A stretch of DNA of 64,000 nucleotides, from positions 1 to 64,000 of the IMG/VR virus record IMGVR_UViG_3300042331_000508, one strand, 5' to 3'. The position numbers and the translations under genes were made by a program. The stretch is from a virus. A model generated the notes under the pieces. It was given only the letters and a program-made list of their open reading frames with translations. It made no database searches and was not told the origin of the DNA. Below are positions 1-8,430 of this stretch, one piece after another (the stretch's first letter is position 1; the number at the start of each line of letters is the position of its first letter).

Positions 1-639
1 GATTGCGTGTTGTTTTTGGGCGGCGACCTGATGTCCGGCTACATACATGAGGAGCTGCAAGAGACCAACAGCTTAAGCCCCACGGAGACGATTTTGTGGC
101 TGCAGGAGCGCCTAACGGCAGGCATTGGTCTCTTACGTAAGAATTTCAAACGAATCTTGGTGCCTTGTTGCTACGGCAATCACGGGCGGACAACCAAAAA
201 GCCCCGCCACGCGACCGGCTATCGCAACAGCTACGAGTGGCTGCTGTATAAAACGATGGCGCAACGCGGCTACAGCACCACGGCCTGCACGGTGGAGTTC
301 CAAGTGGCTGATAGCTACTTCAATTTCGTCAAGCTCTACGGCAAAACTTTGCGTTTTCACCATGGTGATAACATCCGTTACCAAGGTGGTGTGGGCGGTT
401 TGACCATTCCCGTGGAAAAGGCCATCGCGCAGTGGAACCGCGCTAATCCAGCCGATTTGGACGTTTTTGGCCACTGGCATACACAGCAGCAAAATCCAAA
501 GTGGGTGAGCAATGGTTCGTTGATCGGCTACAATGCGTATGCCATCAGCATCAAGGCGGCCTATGAGCCGCCCCAGCAAACCTATTTTCTCTTTGATGGC
601 AAAAGGGGGCGGACCATTACTGCCCCAATCATTTTATGA
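1..639 (+). CDS. Calcineurin-like metallophosphoesterase, 5' end outside window
   Basis: The reading frame is open from the first base (Asp-Cys before the first possible GTG at 7), so the true start lies upstream. Visible motifs fit the calcineurin-like phosphoesterase family: GGD near the N-terminus, GNHGR around residue 60, HHGDN around 120 and GHWH around 157, which would supply the two-metal site. Phage members of this family are usually described as DNA or phosphodiester hydrolases; the substrate cannot be told here. It lies at the head of the tail-gene operon and overlaps the next gene by ATGA. A CTTACGTAAG palindrome lies in its coding sequence at 132-141, encoding Leu-Arg-Lys. Confidence 0.85.
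   Translation, partial: DCVLFLGGDLMSGYIHEELQETNSLSPTETILWLQERLTAGIGLLRKNFKRILVPCCYGNHGRTTKKPRHATGYRNSYEWLLYKTMAQRGYSTTACTVEFQVADSYFNFVKLYGKTLRFHHGDNIRYQGGVGGLTIPVEKAIAQWNRANPADLDVFGHWHTQQQNPKWVSNGSLIGYNAYAISIKAAYEPPQQTYFLFDGKRGRTITAPIIL
131..142. repeat. CTTACGTAAG palindrome, copy 1 (in coding sequence)
   Basis: TCTTACGTAAGA, perfect palindrome inside the metallophosphoesterase gene, translated as Leu-Arg-Lys. One of seven copies of the 10-bp core in the window. Confidence 0.7.
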
Positions 640-872
640 TGAACTGGAAAGCAGAAGTGGATCGTATGAACAAAGCTTCGTATGCATGGCCCAAGGGCTG
701 GGATACCAGAGAGGATATCGCCGACCAGCTTGAGTGTTCCGTTGACCGCGTCCGCGAGGTCTTAGGCCCCGGCATCAAGTCGGGTGCTATCGAGGTAAAA
801 GATTTCAAGATTTGGGACGACGGGCGCTTTATCCGCAAGACGGGGTATCGCAAGGTGACACCAAAGAAATGA
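636..872 (+). CDS. Small protein of unknown function
   Basis: 78 residues, starting at an ATG that overlaps the stop of the preceding gene (ATGA). A second ATG follows directly. The middle (TREDIADQLECSVDRVREVL) reads like a helix-turn-helix of the winged-helix kind, followed by a basic C-terminus with aromatic residues, so DNA binding is possible but not shown. It lies between the phosphoesterase and a zincin-like gene in the late operon. Confidence 0.6.
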   Translation: MMNWKAEVDRMNKASYAWPKGWDTREDIADQLECSVDRVREVLGPGIKSGAIEVKDFKIWDDGRFIRKTGYRKVTPKK

Positions 873-873
873 A

Positions 874-1449
874 ATGCCCCGCTCGGTTGCAGCTTTCATC
901 GGATCCTGCGTGCTTCGCTACCATGGCACGCATTCCCTAGTCTTCAGTCGCGACCGAAGGCTCCGGCTGGGTAGCACAAGGGTCTCGGGCTGGTGCGATG
1001 ATCGCGTGTTAAAGGTAGCGACCGGTGTTTCGTTTGAGCACTGGCTTGGCGTTCTTTGCCACGAAACCTGCCACATTGATCAGGTGCGCAGCGACAAGCG
1101 ATGGTTTGCCAAGTGCGAGGAAGGCCTGACGAGGTTGGATGCCTGGCTACAGGGCCAGCGGCCGGTGCGGGTCCGAGAGGGCGCCCTCGATGCCATTCGA
1201 TTGGAGCATGACTGCGAGAAACGTAGCTTAGCGAAAATTCGCCGCCATGGCCTGCCGATTGACACGGCCTTGTATGCGCAGAAGGCCAATGCCTATGTGC
1301 TCGGCTATCACATCACTTTGCAGGACAGGAAGTGGTGCTCTCGGGCTTATCGCGACCGCAGCGTCTATGGCCGCATGCCAAAGCGTCTTTTGCCCTTGGA
1401 AGCGGTGCTCAAACCAAGCCAAGAGCTTTTGGACTATTTCAAAAGTTGA
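874..1449 (+). CDS. HExxH-containing protein, zincin-like
   Basis: 191 residues. WLGVLCHETCHIDQ around residues 57-70 contains HETCH, matching the HExxH zinc-binding helix of zincin metallopeptidases; EHDCEKRS around residues 110-117 could supply a third ligand. No signal peptide is seen. The gene starts one base after the previous stop. Phage tail operons sometimes carry such putative peptidases of unknown target. The peptidase reading rests on the motif alone. Confidence 0.55.
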   Translation: MPRSVAAFIGSCVLRYHGTHSLVFSRDRRLRLGSTRVSGWCDDRVLKVATGVSFEHWLGVLCHETCHIDQVRSDKRWFAKCEEGLTRLDAWLQGQRPVRVREGALDAIRLEHDCEKRSLAKIRRHGLPIDTALYAQKANAYVLGYHITLQDRKWCSRAYRDRSVYGRMPKRLLPLEAVLKPSQELLDYFKS

Positions 1450-1467
1450 CAGCCAAGCAAAGTTATT

Positions 1468-1800
1468 ATGGCACTGCAAAGAAAAGGTCAGGACTGGAAA
1501 TTCGGAACAGAAGGGATCAATGTAACTGGACTCGATGTTGTCACTTCGTTTAGCTCTGGTTCGGAATTCTCTATCGTCACGGAAGCCAAGGGTGCTGGAG
1601 GCGAGATCGAAGCCGTTCTGTATGGCGGCAAGAAATACTTTTTTGAAGCGGAGGGCTATGGGACAGCCGCGCCTGACCTCGGTGGCCCAGTAGACCTGCC
1701 CGGCGTGGAAGGTGACAGTTGGATCACCAAAGTGGAAAACATCGGGTCGAACGAAGACTTTCAAAAGTTCCGCGTCAGCGGCATCGGATACGAGTTCTAA
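1468..1800 (+). CDS. Small beta-rich tail-region protein, function unknown
   Basis: 110 residues, beta-rich composition, no recognised motif. It ends one codon before the tail assembly chaperone candidate, in the place where siphoviruses usually encode the tail tube or a tail completion protein. At 110 residues it is short for a tail tube. A minor tail or connector role is positional inference only. Confidence 0.5.
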   Translation: MALQRKGQDWKFGTEGINVTGLDVVTSFSSGSEFSIVTEAKGAGGEIEAVLYGGKKYFFEAEGYGTAAPDLGGPVDLPGVEGDSWITKVENIGSNEDFQKFRVSGIGYEF

Positions 1801-2394
1801 GTGTCCCAAAAGTTCGTATTTGACGAACGATTTGTTCGGGCTTTCACACCGGGCACCCACAAGGTGCTCGGTGTTGTTTTGAAGCCATTCTCTTACTGGC
1901 ACAAATTTCAGTTGGAATTGTGCGATTCGCCCTTTGTCACGGCGGAAGCGGTGCGCTTTGAAGATTTGGAGCGTGCCGTAGGCATCTGCCAGACCCAATA
2001 CCCACAGCAATACAAAGAGCCGAAGCTTTCAAGGTGGCGGAAGTATAAGGAGATCTGGCGCGCGGCGATGAACGACTTGCCCAAGGCGTGCCGTGATTTT
2101 GACCGTTACCTGCAAGCCTATGTATCCAGTCCTAAAATCATGCAGAAGGACAAGGACACTGGCGGCACAAAGATCATAGACATCGAGCCCGCCCTGATGG
2201 AGGTGGCTTTTTACACGAAGATGACAGGCTGCCGGAGTGAGGAGGCGTGGAATATGTCAATCGGCGAATTGTCTTGGCTCAACGCGGCAATGGCCCGCAC
2301 CGAGGGTGCGGATTTCAGCGTCATCACGCCTGTTGATGATGCTGCGTTAGCTCAATTGCGCGCGCTCAAGGCGGCAAGGGAGGCGAAGCAATGA
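1801..2394 (+). CDS. Putative tail assembly chaperone
   Basis: 197 residues from a GTG directly after the previous stop. The gene sits immediately upstream of and overlaps (ATGA) the tape measure gene, the conserved position of gpG/gpGT-type chaperones. Composition is helical and charged, in line with that role. I saw no classic slippery heptamer or second overlapping ORF, so if this is the chaperone it appears to be a single product. The assignment is mostly by position. Confidence 0.5.
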   Translation: MSQKFVFDERFVRAFTPGTHKVLGVVLKPFSYWHKFQLELCDSPFVTAEAVRFEDLERAVGICQTQYPQQYKEPKLSRWRKYKEIWRAAMNDLPKACRDFDRYLQAYVSSPKIMQKDKDTGGTKIIDIEPALMEVAFYTKMTGCRSEEAWNMSIGELSWLNAAMARTEGADFSVITPVDDAALAQLRALKAAREAKQ

Positions 2395-5021
2395 ATTGGT
2401 TTGAAAGCTTAAAACAATGGGCGCGTGATGCGGCCATCCGTCGTGCTGTGGAAAGAGAGGTGGGCGGCGGCGTCCTCAAGTCGCAAATTTACGTCGATCA
2501 AGACAAGCGGGTGAGATCTCCGAGCAATCCCGAGGGGTTACTGGTGGCCAATACGCGTGACGAGCCGGTCGGCGGCTATCAAGGCGTAGATCGGAAGTTA
2601 GCAGAGGGCGGCGTCATTTCGGGAATCCCGAATTTTAGAGCTGGCGGCGGCGGACTACCGCCATTGCCAAACCCGAATCCTGGGGTATGGGCTCAAATCG
2701 CGGCTGTCACCAAGCAGTTTGCTACCAATTTAGCGGCAGGCGCGCGCAATTTGGCGGACTCGGTGTTTGGCGCGCAAAACGTCGATGAGGCGCTGAAGCG
2801 CGCGGCGGCGGCTGGTGGGGCGCTCAAGACAATTGCCGCCGATCTGCTTTCTCCTCTTGGGCTGGCAGCGGGGTTGGCTTTGGGTTTGGCCATCGGCCTT
2901 TACAAGGCTGTGACGAACTCCCAGTTGCTGGCCGATGCTTTGGGCGAGGCGGCCAACCGTGACGTGTATAGCGGCCAGTTCAAGGCATTGCTGGGCGACA
3001 CAGCGGCCGCTGAAAAGCGGCTCCGAAGCCTTGCGGCATTTGCCGAAGGATCTCCTTTTCGCTTCGATGATGTCGTCGATGCCAGCAAGCGCCTGCAGGT
3101 TCTGACGCGGGGCGCCATGACCGGCACCAGCGCCATGAAAATGGTGGCGGATGCCGCCGCAGTCGCTGGGGTCTCGATGGCTGATGCGGCAGCAGTCATC
3201 GGTGGAGCGTGGGAAGATATTTTCAGCGGGAAAAACGCGGGCAATGCCATAGATCAACTCAAGCAGCTTGGCATGGTATCGACTGCGACAGCCGACAAAC
3301 TCAAGCTGATGGAAATGCGCGGGTTGCGCGGCCGTGGACTGTGGGCAGCCATCAGCGCCGAATTGGCCAAAAACAAAGGCTCGGCAGATGCCCTCGGCGA
3401 GAGCATCCAAGGGCTCAATGAGAAGCTGGACAATACCAAGGGCAATCAGTTGGCCAGCATTGGCGCCATGTTTGCCCAAGGCCAAGAAGATGGCATCCGT
3501 GCAGCAACTGTCGCGTGGAAAGAATTCGGCCCCGTGCTCAAAGACATTTTGTCTCCGATCGCGGCCTTATTCAACGCGATCAATTCGCTTATCCTTAACG
3601 CGGTCAAACTCGCCGCTGCTTTCCCAGGGCTGAAGCAAGGGCTGGTGCTGGTGGGCCGCGCCATCCTCGTGGTGATCGCTGCGCTGTCCGCGCTGGCGGC
3701 GGCGCAGGGTCTTCGACTGTTGGTTGGGGCGGTTCGTTTCCTGCTGCCTCTGGCCAAAGCTTTCCTGACGGCGGGTGCGGCGGGCGGCGTTTTGGGCAAA
3801 GCGCTCTCCTTTATCGGTGCCGGTTTTGTGCGGTTCTTGGGTCCGATCGGCGCGGCGATTACGCTGTTGAGCATGTTTGGGGATACGATCATGGGACTGA
3901 TCGACAAGATTCCGGGATTATCGGCACTGCTCAATAGCATGGGTTTTGGAGACTTCGGCAATAATGCCAAAGCCACATTTGACGATGCGCAGGCCATGGC
4001 CCAAAAAATCGCGGCGGCTCAGTCGGGTTCATCGACGCCCGCCGAGCAAGCAGAACTGATAGGCCAAGCGGAAACGCAATTTCGCGCGGCTCAAGAGAAG
4101 CGGCGCGAGGCCCAGAAACGCGCCAAGGGAAAAACAGCAGGCGACTACATGGGCAATATCATGACCGGAGCGGCGACCGGCGCAGCGATAGGATTTATGG
4201 CGGGTGGGCCAGTGGGAGCAGCCGTAGGGGCCGTGGCTGGCGGCGTGGTAGGCGGGGTGGCAACATTTGCAGACGGAGTATTTGGTCAAGACCGCCGCGA
4301 AAAGGAGGCAGAAGAGGCGTCAGCGGCGGAGGCCGAAGCGCGAAAGCAGCGGGACGCAGCGCGCAATATGCCGAATAAGCCGCCCGAGGGATTCATGAAC
4401 AGTCCTGCTTACCAGAAAGCCGCAGCTGAATCTGAGGGCATGCTGACCGAGGCGGACGCTTTGCAAGATGCGCTCGATGAGTGGGTGGAAGCCCTCAAGG
4501 CCAGCGGAGCGGACATCGACGATGCTACGCAAGCCGAAATCGACGCAAGGCAAGAAGCCATTGACGCGCTCAGAGCCGAAGCTGCGGCGAGGGTATCCGC
4601 CGAGCGAATCAAGCAGGACCAAGACAATGCCAACACGGCGCAACGGGTTCGCGGGGAAACTTTGGAGAAGATTGGCGAGGCGACGGGCGACCAAAGCAAA
4701 ATCCAACAAGGGCGAGACATGCAAGATGAGGCTAATATCCGAGAGAAAACAAGCGGCTACATCGCCGAAGGTATGGATGCCGGAGAAGCCGAAAACTTGG
4801 CCCGCCAAGAAGTGACGGCGGATCGCTTGCTCAAAGAGCAGCAAAGCTACAGCACATTTGCCAGCGGCATAGGTGCCGTCGGCGGTGCGGCGGGAGAGAC
4901 AGGCGGGACGGGCAGCACCGAAGAGGCCAGGCTGCTGCGCGAGTTGATAAGGGTTGTAGAGAAAGATCCAGGACAAGCTGCGGCGCCTATGCCCGGCAGT
5001 TTGGCGCAAAATCAAAGATAA
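2391..5021 (+). CDS. Tape measure protein
   Basis: 876 residues, the longest gene of the tail-assembly section, preceded by GGGAGG. It is Ala/Gly-rich and helical, with hydrophobic stretches near residues 150-172 and 395-480, a glycine-zipper segment around 585-625 (repeated GAAxG and GGxVGG patterns), and charged coiled-coil-like regions on both sides and at the C-terminus. This is the pattern of tape measure proteins, which set tail length and are thought to leave the tail tip with DNA during ejection. At the common ratio of about 1.5 angstrom per residue this would imply a tail of roughly 130 nm. Confidence 0.85.
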   Translation: MNWFESLKQWARDAAIRRAVEREVGGGVLKSQIYVDQDKRVRSPSNPEGLLVANTRDEPVGGYQGVDRKLAEGGVISGIPNFRAGGGGLPPLPNPNPGVWAQIAAVTKQFATNLAAGARNLADSVFGAQNVDEALKRAAAAGGALKTIAADLLSPLGLAAGLALGLAIGLYKAVTNSQLLADALGEAANRDVYSGQFKALLGDTAAAEKRLRSLAAFAEGSPFRFDDVVDASKRLQVLTRGAMTGTSAMKMVADAAAVAGVSMADAAAVIGGAWEDIFSGKNAGNAIDQLKQLGMVSTATADKLKLMEMRGLRGRGLWAAISAELAKNKGSADALGESIQGLNEKLDNTKGNQLASIGAMFAQGQEDGIRAATVAWKEFGPVLKDILSPIAALFNAINSLILNAVKLAAAFPGLKQGLVLVGRAILVVIAALSALAAAQGLRLLVGAVRFLLPLAKAFLTAGAAGGVLGKALSFIGAGFVRFLGPIGAAITLLSMFGDTIMGLIDKIPGLSALLNSMGFGDFGNNAKATFDDAQAMAQKIAAAQSGSSTPAEQAELIGQAETQFRAAQEKRREAQKRAKGKTAGDYMGNIMTGAATGAAIGFMAGGPVGAAVGAVAGGVVGGVATFADGVFGQDRREKEAEEASAAEAEARKQRDAARNMPNKPPEGFMNSPAYQKAAAESEGMLTEADALQDALDEWVEALKASGADIDDATQAEIDARQEAIDALRAEAAARVSAERIKQDQDNANTAQRVRGETLEKIGEATGDQSKIQQGRDMQDEANIREKTSGYIAEGMDAGEAENLARQEVTADRLLKEQQSYSTFASGIGAVGGAAGETGGTGSTEEARLLRELIRVVEKDPGQAAAPMPGSLAQNQR

Positions 5022-5022
5022 A

Positions 5023-5739
5023 ATGAACAGAGGTCTTCAGGAAAAGGGCAGCATACCGGTTGAATACTTGGAGCGGTTTAGCATCGACCGCATCGGGTTT
5101 GGTATTGCGGTTCGGAAGACGCTGAAAAGATTGGAGGAGGTCACGCAAAATCCAGAGACCGATTTAACCGGGGAGTTCATGGGCATGCCGCACGTGCGCC
5201 GTGAAATCGAGGCATCACCCGATGGCGGGGTAGGCGTCATCAGAGATTATTACGAGGGCCTTTTGCAAGACGGCAAGGAGCCCATTGAGGAAGTGGAGGG
5301 CTTTTTCGAGCAAGTCCCATTACAGGGACATCCCAACTTCAAATTTTTATTTGATAAATACGGGGGGTATTTCACGGCCAACGGCAACCTGCGGTGGCCG
5401 CCCAATCCGGATGCGACCTCTTCTGAGGGTTTGGTCAGCAATGTTTCCGATGGCAAAAGCCTTGCGGGCATCGAAGGCTTTTTGCGCATGGGGTGCACGA
5501 TCAGAAAGATATACTCATCGCGCGATGTGCCTGCTGGTATTTTTAGTGGCGTGGGCATCATATCGGAGCCAGAGGTCAGCAAAGTTCCCGCGCCTGCATC
5601 TGGAAGTCGCAACTATCTGTATGCACCGCCCAAGCTGCGCTGGCGCGGCAATGCATTCGAGATCACCCAAGAATGGATGTATAGCGGCCTGGGCGGATGG
5701 GTTGACGACATCTACGACGGCAGCACGGAGACCGGATAA
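5023..5739 (+). CDS. Minor tail protein candidate (after tape measure)
   Basis: 238 residues, starting one base after the tape measure stop and overlapping the next gene by TAATG. No motif recognised; mixed alpha/beta composition. In siphoviruses the gene after the tape measure often encodes the distal tail protein or a tail-tip component, which is the likely role here by position. Confidence 0.5.
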   Translation: MNRGLQEKGSIPVEYLERFSIDRIGFGIAVRKTLKRLEEVTQNPETDLTGEFMGMPHVRREIEASPDGGVGVIRDYYEGLLQDGKEPIEEVEGFFEQVPLQGHPNFKFLFDKYGGYFTANGNLRWPPNPDATSSEGLVSNVSDGKSLAGIEGFLRMGCTIRKIYSSRDVPAGIFSGVGIISEPEVSKVPAPASGSRNYLYAPPKLRWRGNAFEITQEWMYSGLGGWVDDIYDGSTETG

Positions 5740-6266
5740 TGATCACAGGCGGTCGCGGCGCATTCACTACCACGTTCCCTGATGGCACCACGGGCATCAC
5801 CTACCAGCCGTTTGCCGAGGACTATGAGCCTGCGTGGATGGTGAGACATACCAATGAAGGAATGACCGTGGGATTTGGCACCGTCAATCTCATCGAGGCG
5901 GTGATAGGCGACAAGAGAATCGGCGGGGTCAATCCTGACGGCAGCATCTTTAAGCAGCCCACGATAGGGTTCCCCGCGCCCGGACACTATATTTACGTCA
6001 AGGTAGTCGTCGGCGACCGGTTAGACAGAATTGAAAAAGTCGAAATCATGAGTGGGGCGGCGGTAGATTTGACCAATGGTGAATACCCCATTGCTTATTT
6101 CTACACCGATCAAGACATGACGCAGGAGGGTTTGGGTTTTGAAGAGGGCAAGGCCGTAGGCCGGTTTTTGCAAATCGCCCATTTTCACCTGCGCTATCAA
6201 GTGAGAAAAAACAAACCGTATATTTTTCCCACCAATGGGTTCGGAGGCTGGGCCATCAAAGAATGA
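5739..6266 (+). CDS. Minor tail/tail-tip protein, paralog of the next gene
   Basis: 175 residues. It shares an order of short motifs with the following gene: a glycine-rich strand (VGFGTVN here, RIGAGMING there), a hydrophobic strand (YIYVKVVV / AWMCIKTRV), and a C-terminal block YPIAYF...LQIAHFHLRY matching YPIAMF...HQIVNFPLNY. This points to a tandem duplication. Tail-tip role inferred from position after the tape measure. Confidence 0.55.
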   Translation: MITGGRGAFTTTFPDGTTGITYQPFAEDYEPAWMVRHTNEGMTVGFGTVNLIEAVIGDKRIGGVNPDGSIFKQPTIGFPAPGHYIYVKVVVGDRLDRIEKVEIMSGAAVDLTNGEYPIAYFYTDQDMTQEGLGFEEGKAVGRFLQIAHFHLRYQVRKNKPYIFPTNGFGGWAIKE

Positions 6267-6757
6267 ATAGCGGAGCGATTTTCGAGAAGGATGGCCACGG
6301 AATATTCGGCTGTTTCCGGCCGTATTCCGATTTTCATCCTGTCTTTCAGGTGACGCCGTTAAGTAAGGGCGTGGTGAGAATTGGCGCGGGTATGATCAAC
6401 GGGAAATTTATACCACCAACCAAAGCTGCTGGGCCGACAAAATACGACATGCAATACAGAGCATGGATGTGCATCAAAACTCGCGTGACCGGCAATTTGG
6501 AGGATGGCTATGCTTTTCGTGGCATATCTTATGAAAGCACCGATTCATTTTTGAGCGAGGTGGAAACGGCGGCGACCGCCATGCGCGCTTTCAAGAGACA
6601 AGATGAGTTTGTCTGCTATTATCCCATTGCGATGTTTCGTCCCAATGGGGAATTCCATCAAATTGTGAATTTTCCCCTCAACTATATGGTGGGAGAGCCG
6701 CGCTATGACGGCGTGAGTCGCATCGGAGGCATCAGTCATTATTGGTTTGCAGCATGA
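6263..6757 (+). CDS. Minor tail/tail-tip protein, paralog of the preceding gene
   Basis: 164 residues, ATGA overlap with its upstream neighbour, with which it shares the YPIAxF and QIxxFxLxY C-terminal blocks. Beta-rich, no catalytic motif. It is part of the tail-tip set between tape measure and fibres. Confidence 0.55.
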   Translation: MNSGAIFEKDGHGIFGCFRPYSDFHPVFQVTPLSKGVVRIGAGMINGKFIPPTKAAGPTKYDMQYRAWMCIKTRVTGNLEDGYAFRGISYESTDSFLSEVETAATAMRAFKRQDEFVCYYPIAMFRPNGEFHQIVNFPLNYMVGEPRYDGVSRIGGISHYWFAA

Positions 6758-8172
6758 AAACATTTTCGAAAGAAGACATCGGTTTCATGGCGGGCAGGTT
6801 TGACGAGGATTTCTTCCGTCGTTCCGGCCGCGCCAAAACTTGGGAGTCTATTGAAAAAACGCTGTCGGGCATTGAAGTGCCCGATTTAGAAATCATCAAC
6901 CAAGAGCCCGACCCGAGATTGCGCGCCATTGCCAGCGCAGCCGAGACGGCAATCAACAGCGCGATTAATGGAATCAAAAATATTGCCTTCAAAACAGGTC
7001 ACATGCTGTCCGAGGTCGGCAGCTACCTCTCCGGAGTTCAGCAATATGCCGTCAACGGAGGCATTGGTGCGAGCGTGGCTGGTCGCCGTGGTGCATACAT
7101 CGTAAGCCTGAATGACGAGACGGAATATCAGCACGCGTGGTATGTCACTGCATGGTATAATAAAGGAAGCGACGAAAAAGAAGCGGGCTGGGAGTTGTCG
7201 ATCAAGCCAGGGTTTTGCAACGGAATAGATCCCGCCATCTACGCGCAGCGGGCCAATGGCTACAATCCGTTTTCCGTTTACAAAACCTTCACCAGCGGGT
7301 TGGGCGCTTCCGGAGGAGCCGCTTCCGAATCGGGAGGCGTCAACGCCCTTTTCACTACGCCTCTGGGCGAAACCAATGCGGCCGATTGGATCGAGCTGTC
7401 GCGTGGGCCCGTATCGAAAGTGCAGGGATTTGCCAATGATCAACGCTTGCCCGAGTTTTTCGCGCGTCAAAACGGATACAATCCCAACGTGGATCTGGCA
7501 TCTGGCGCGGAGAGCACGGCGCAGTTACTTGCGCAACTTGGTTTCCAAATTACCAACAACGGCGTAACCCAAGATCTTACCTCGGGAAGCAGGGCGGCGA
7601 ATGCTCGCCAAGTCGTAGCCCAAGATTTTTGGCTGGAGGTCCCGCGCGCCGCCTATCGGACCACTGTGGACATTATCGCCAATCCACTAACGGGGCAGCT
7701 TGTAGACTACAATACGGTGTTTGACACTGGCGTGTTGGATCAGCGCCAAGGACAGGTGCGAATTTACCAAGGAAAAGTGCCGCAAGGTAGGGATGTTGAG
7801 GGAGTGCTGTCGGCTCGTATTTTGAGCGGAGACCTTGATCCCTCGGACCCCGGCGTGGACATGATACCGTTGTTTACCTTCTATTTGATGCAGCCGCCTG
7901 TGGCAAGTCGGCCAAAGGACGATGACGGTAAGCCCAACGGATCGTGGGCCCCCTTTGTGCAGTATCACACCACTTGGAACGTCAATCACGGCGTGAGGAA
8001 TTCTCCACCGATCAACATCAATGCCTCCGCGCCGATTGAGTTGACTACGGCATTCTTTGTGGGCCGGTTTACCCTTGCTGCGGGTGCCTTGGGTGCGGTC
8101 ACAGCTGAATTTGACAGAATTCTCAACACCGCAATGAACAACATCAACTCTGGGAGGCTGTGGACTAGTTGA
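6754..8172 (+). CDS. Tail tip or baseplate protein, unknown family
   Basis: 472 residues from ATG 6754, which overlaps the previous stop (ATGA) and is preferred over an in-frame TTG at 6742. The N-terminal 90 residues are helical, followed by a long Gly/Ser/Asn-rich beta region (repeats such as GLGASGGAASESGG). Position suggests a structural tail-tip or baseplate hub protein. Confidence 0.5.
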   Translation: MKTFSKEDIGFMAGRFDEDFFRRSGRAKTWESIEKTLSGIEVPDLEIINQEPDPRLRAIASAAETAINSAINGIKNIAFKTGHMLSEVGSYLSGVQQYAVNGGIGASVAGRRGAYIVSLNDETEYQHAWYVTAWYNKGSDEKEAGWELSIKPGFCNGIDPAIYAQRANGYNPFSVYKTFTSGLGASGGAASESGGVNALFTTPLGETNAADWIELSRGPVSKVQGFANDQRLPEFFARQNGYNPNVDLASGAESTAQLLAQLGFQITNNGVTQDLTSGSRAANARQVVAQDFWLEVPRAAYRTTVDIIANPLTGQLVDYNTVFDTGVLDQRQGQVRIYQGKVPQGRDVEGVLSARILSGDLDPSDPGVDMIPLFTFYLMQPPVASRPKDDDGKPNGSWAPFVQYHTTWNVNHGVRNSPPININASAPIELTTAFFVGRFTLAAGALGAVTAEFDRILNTAMNNINSGRLWTS

Positions 8173-8414
8173 GCACGGTGCGCCGGTATTGGGCGCCGCC
8201 CAATCCAAAAGTCAGAAATTTTGATCAGTTTGGCCTCAACAAAGGGTCAAGAGTCGCTGCTCAAAACGCGGCAACGAAGGCATCGAAACAGTTGCCGATC
8301 AGTCTGAACCGGCCGCTTCCGTATGCGGCGGGAGAATTTGACGGCGGCTACTTCAACGCGGTTTATGTGGATAAGATGGAGGAGCTTCCTCCCATCGTGG
8401 GTCTCCTTGGTTGA
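8169..8414 (+). CDS. Small tail-operon protein
   Basis: 81 residues from TTG 8169, which overlaps the preceding stop (TTGA). Proline and aromatic residues are frequent (YWAPPNPKVRNFDQFG). No family recognised. The tight coupling supports real translation in spite of the TTG start. Confidence 0.5.
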   Translation: MSTVRRYWAPPNPKVRNFDQFGLNKGSRVAAQNAATKASKQLPISLNRPLPYAAGEFDGGYFNAVYVDKMEELPPIVGLLG

Positions 8415-8430
8415 CATAAGAGAGAAGTAA

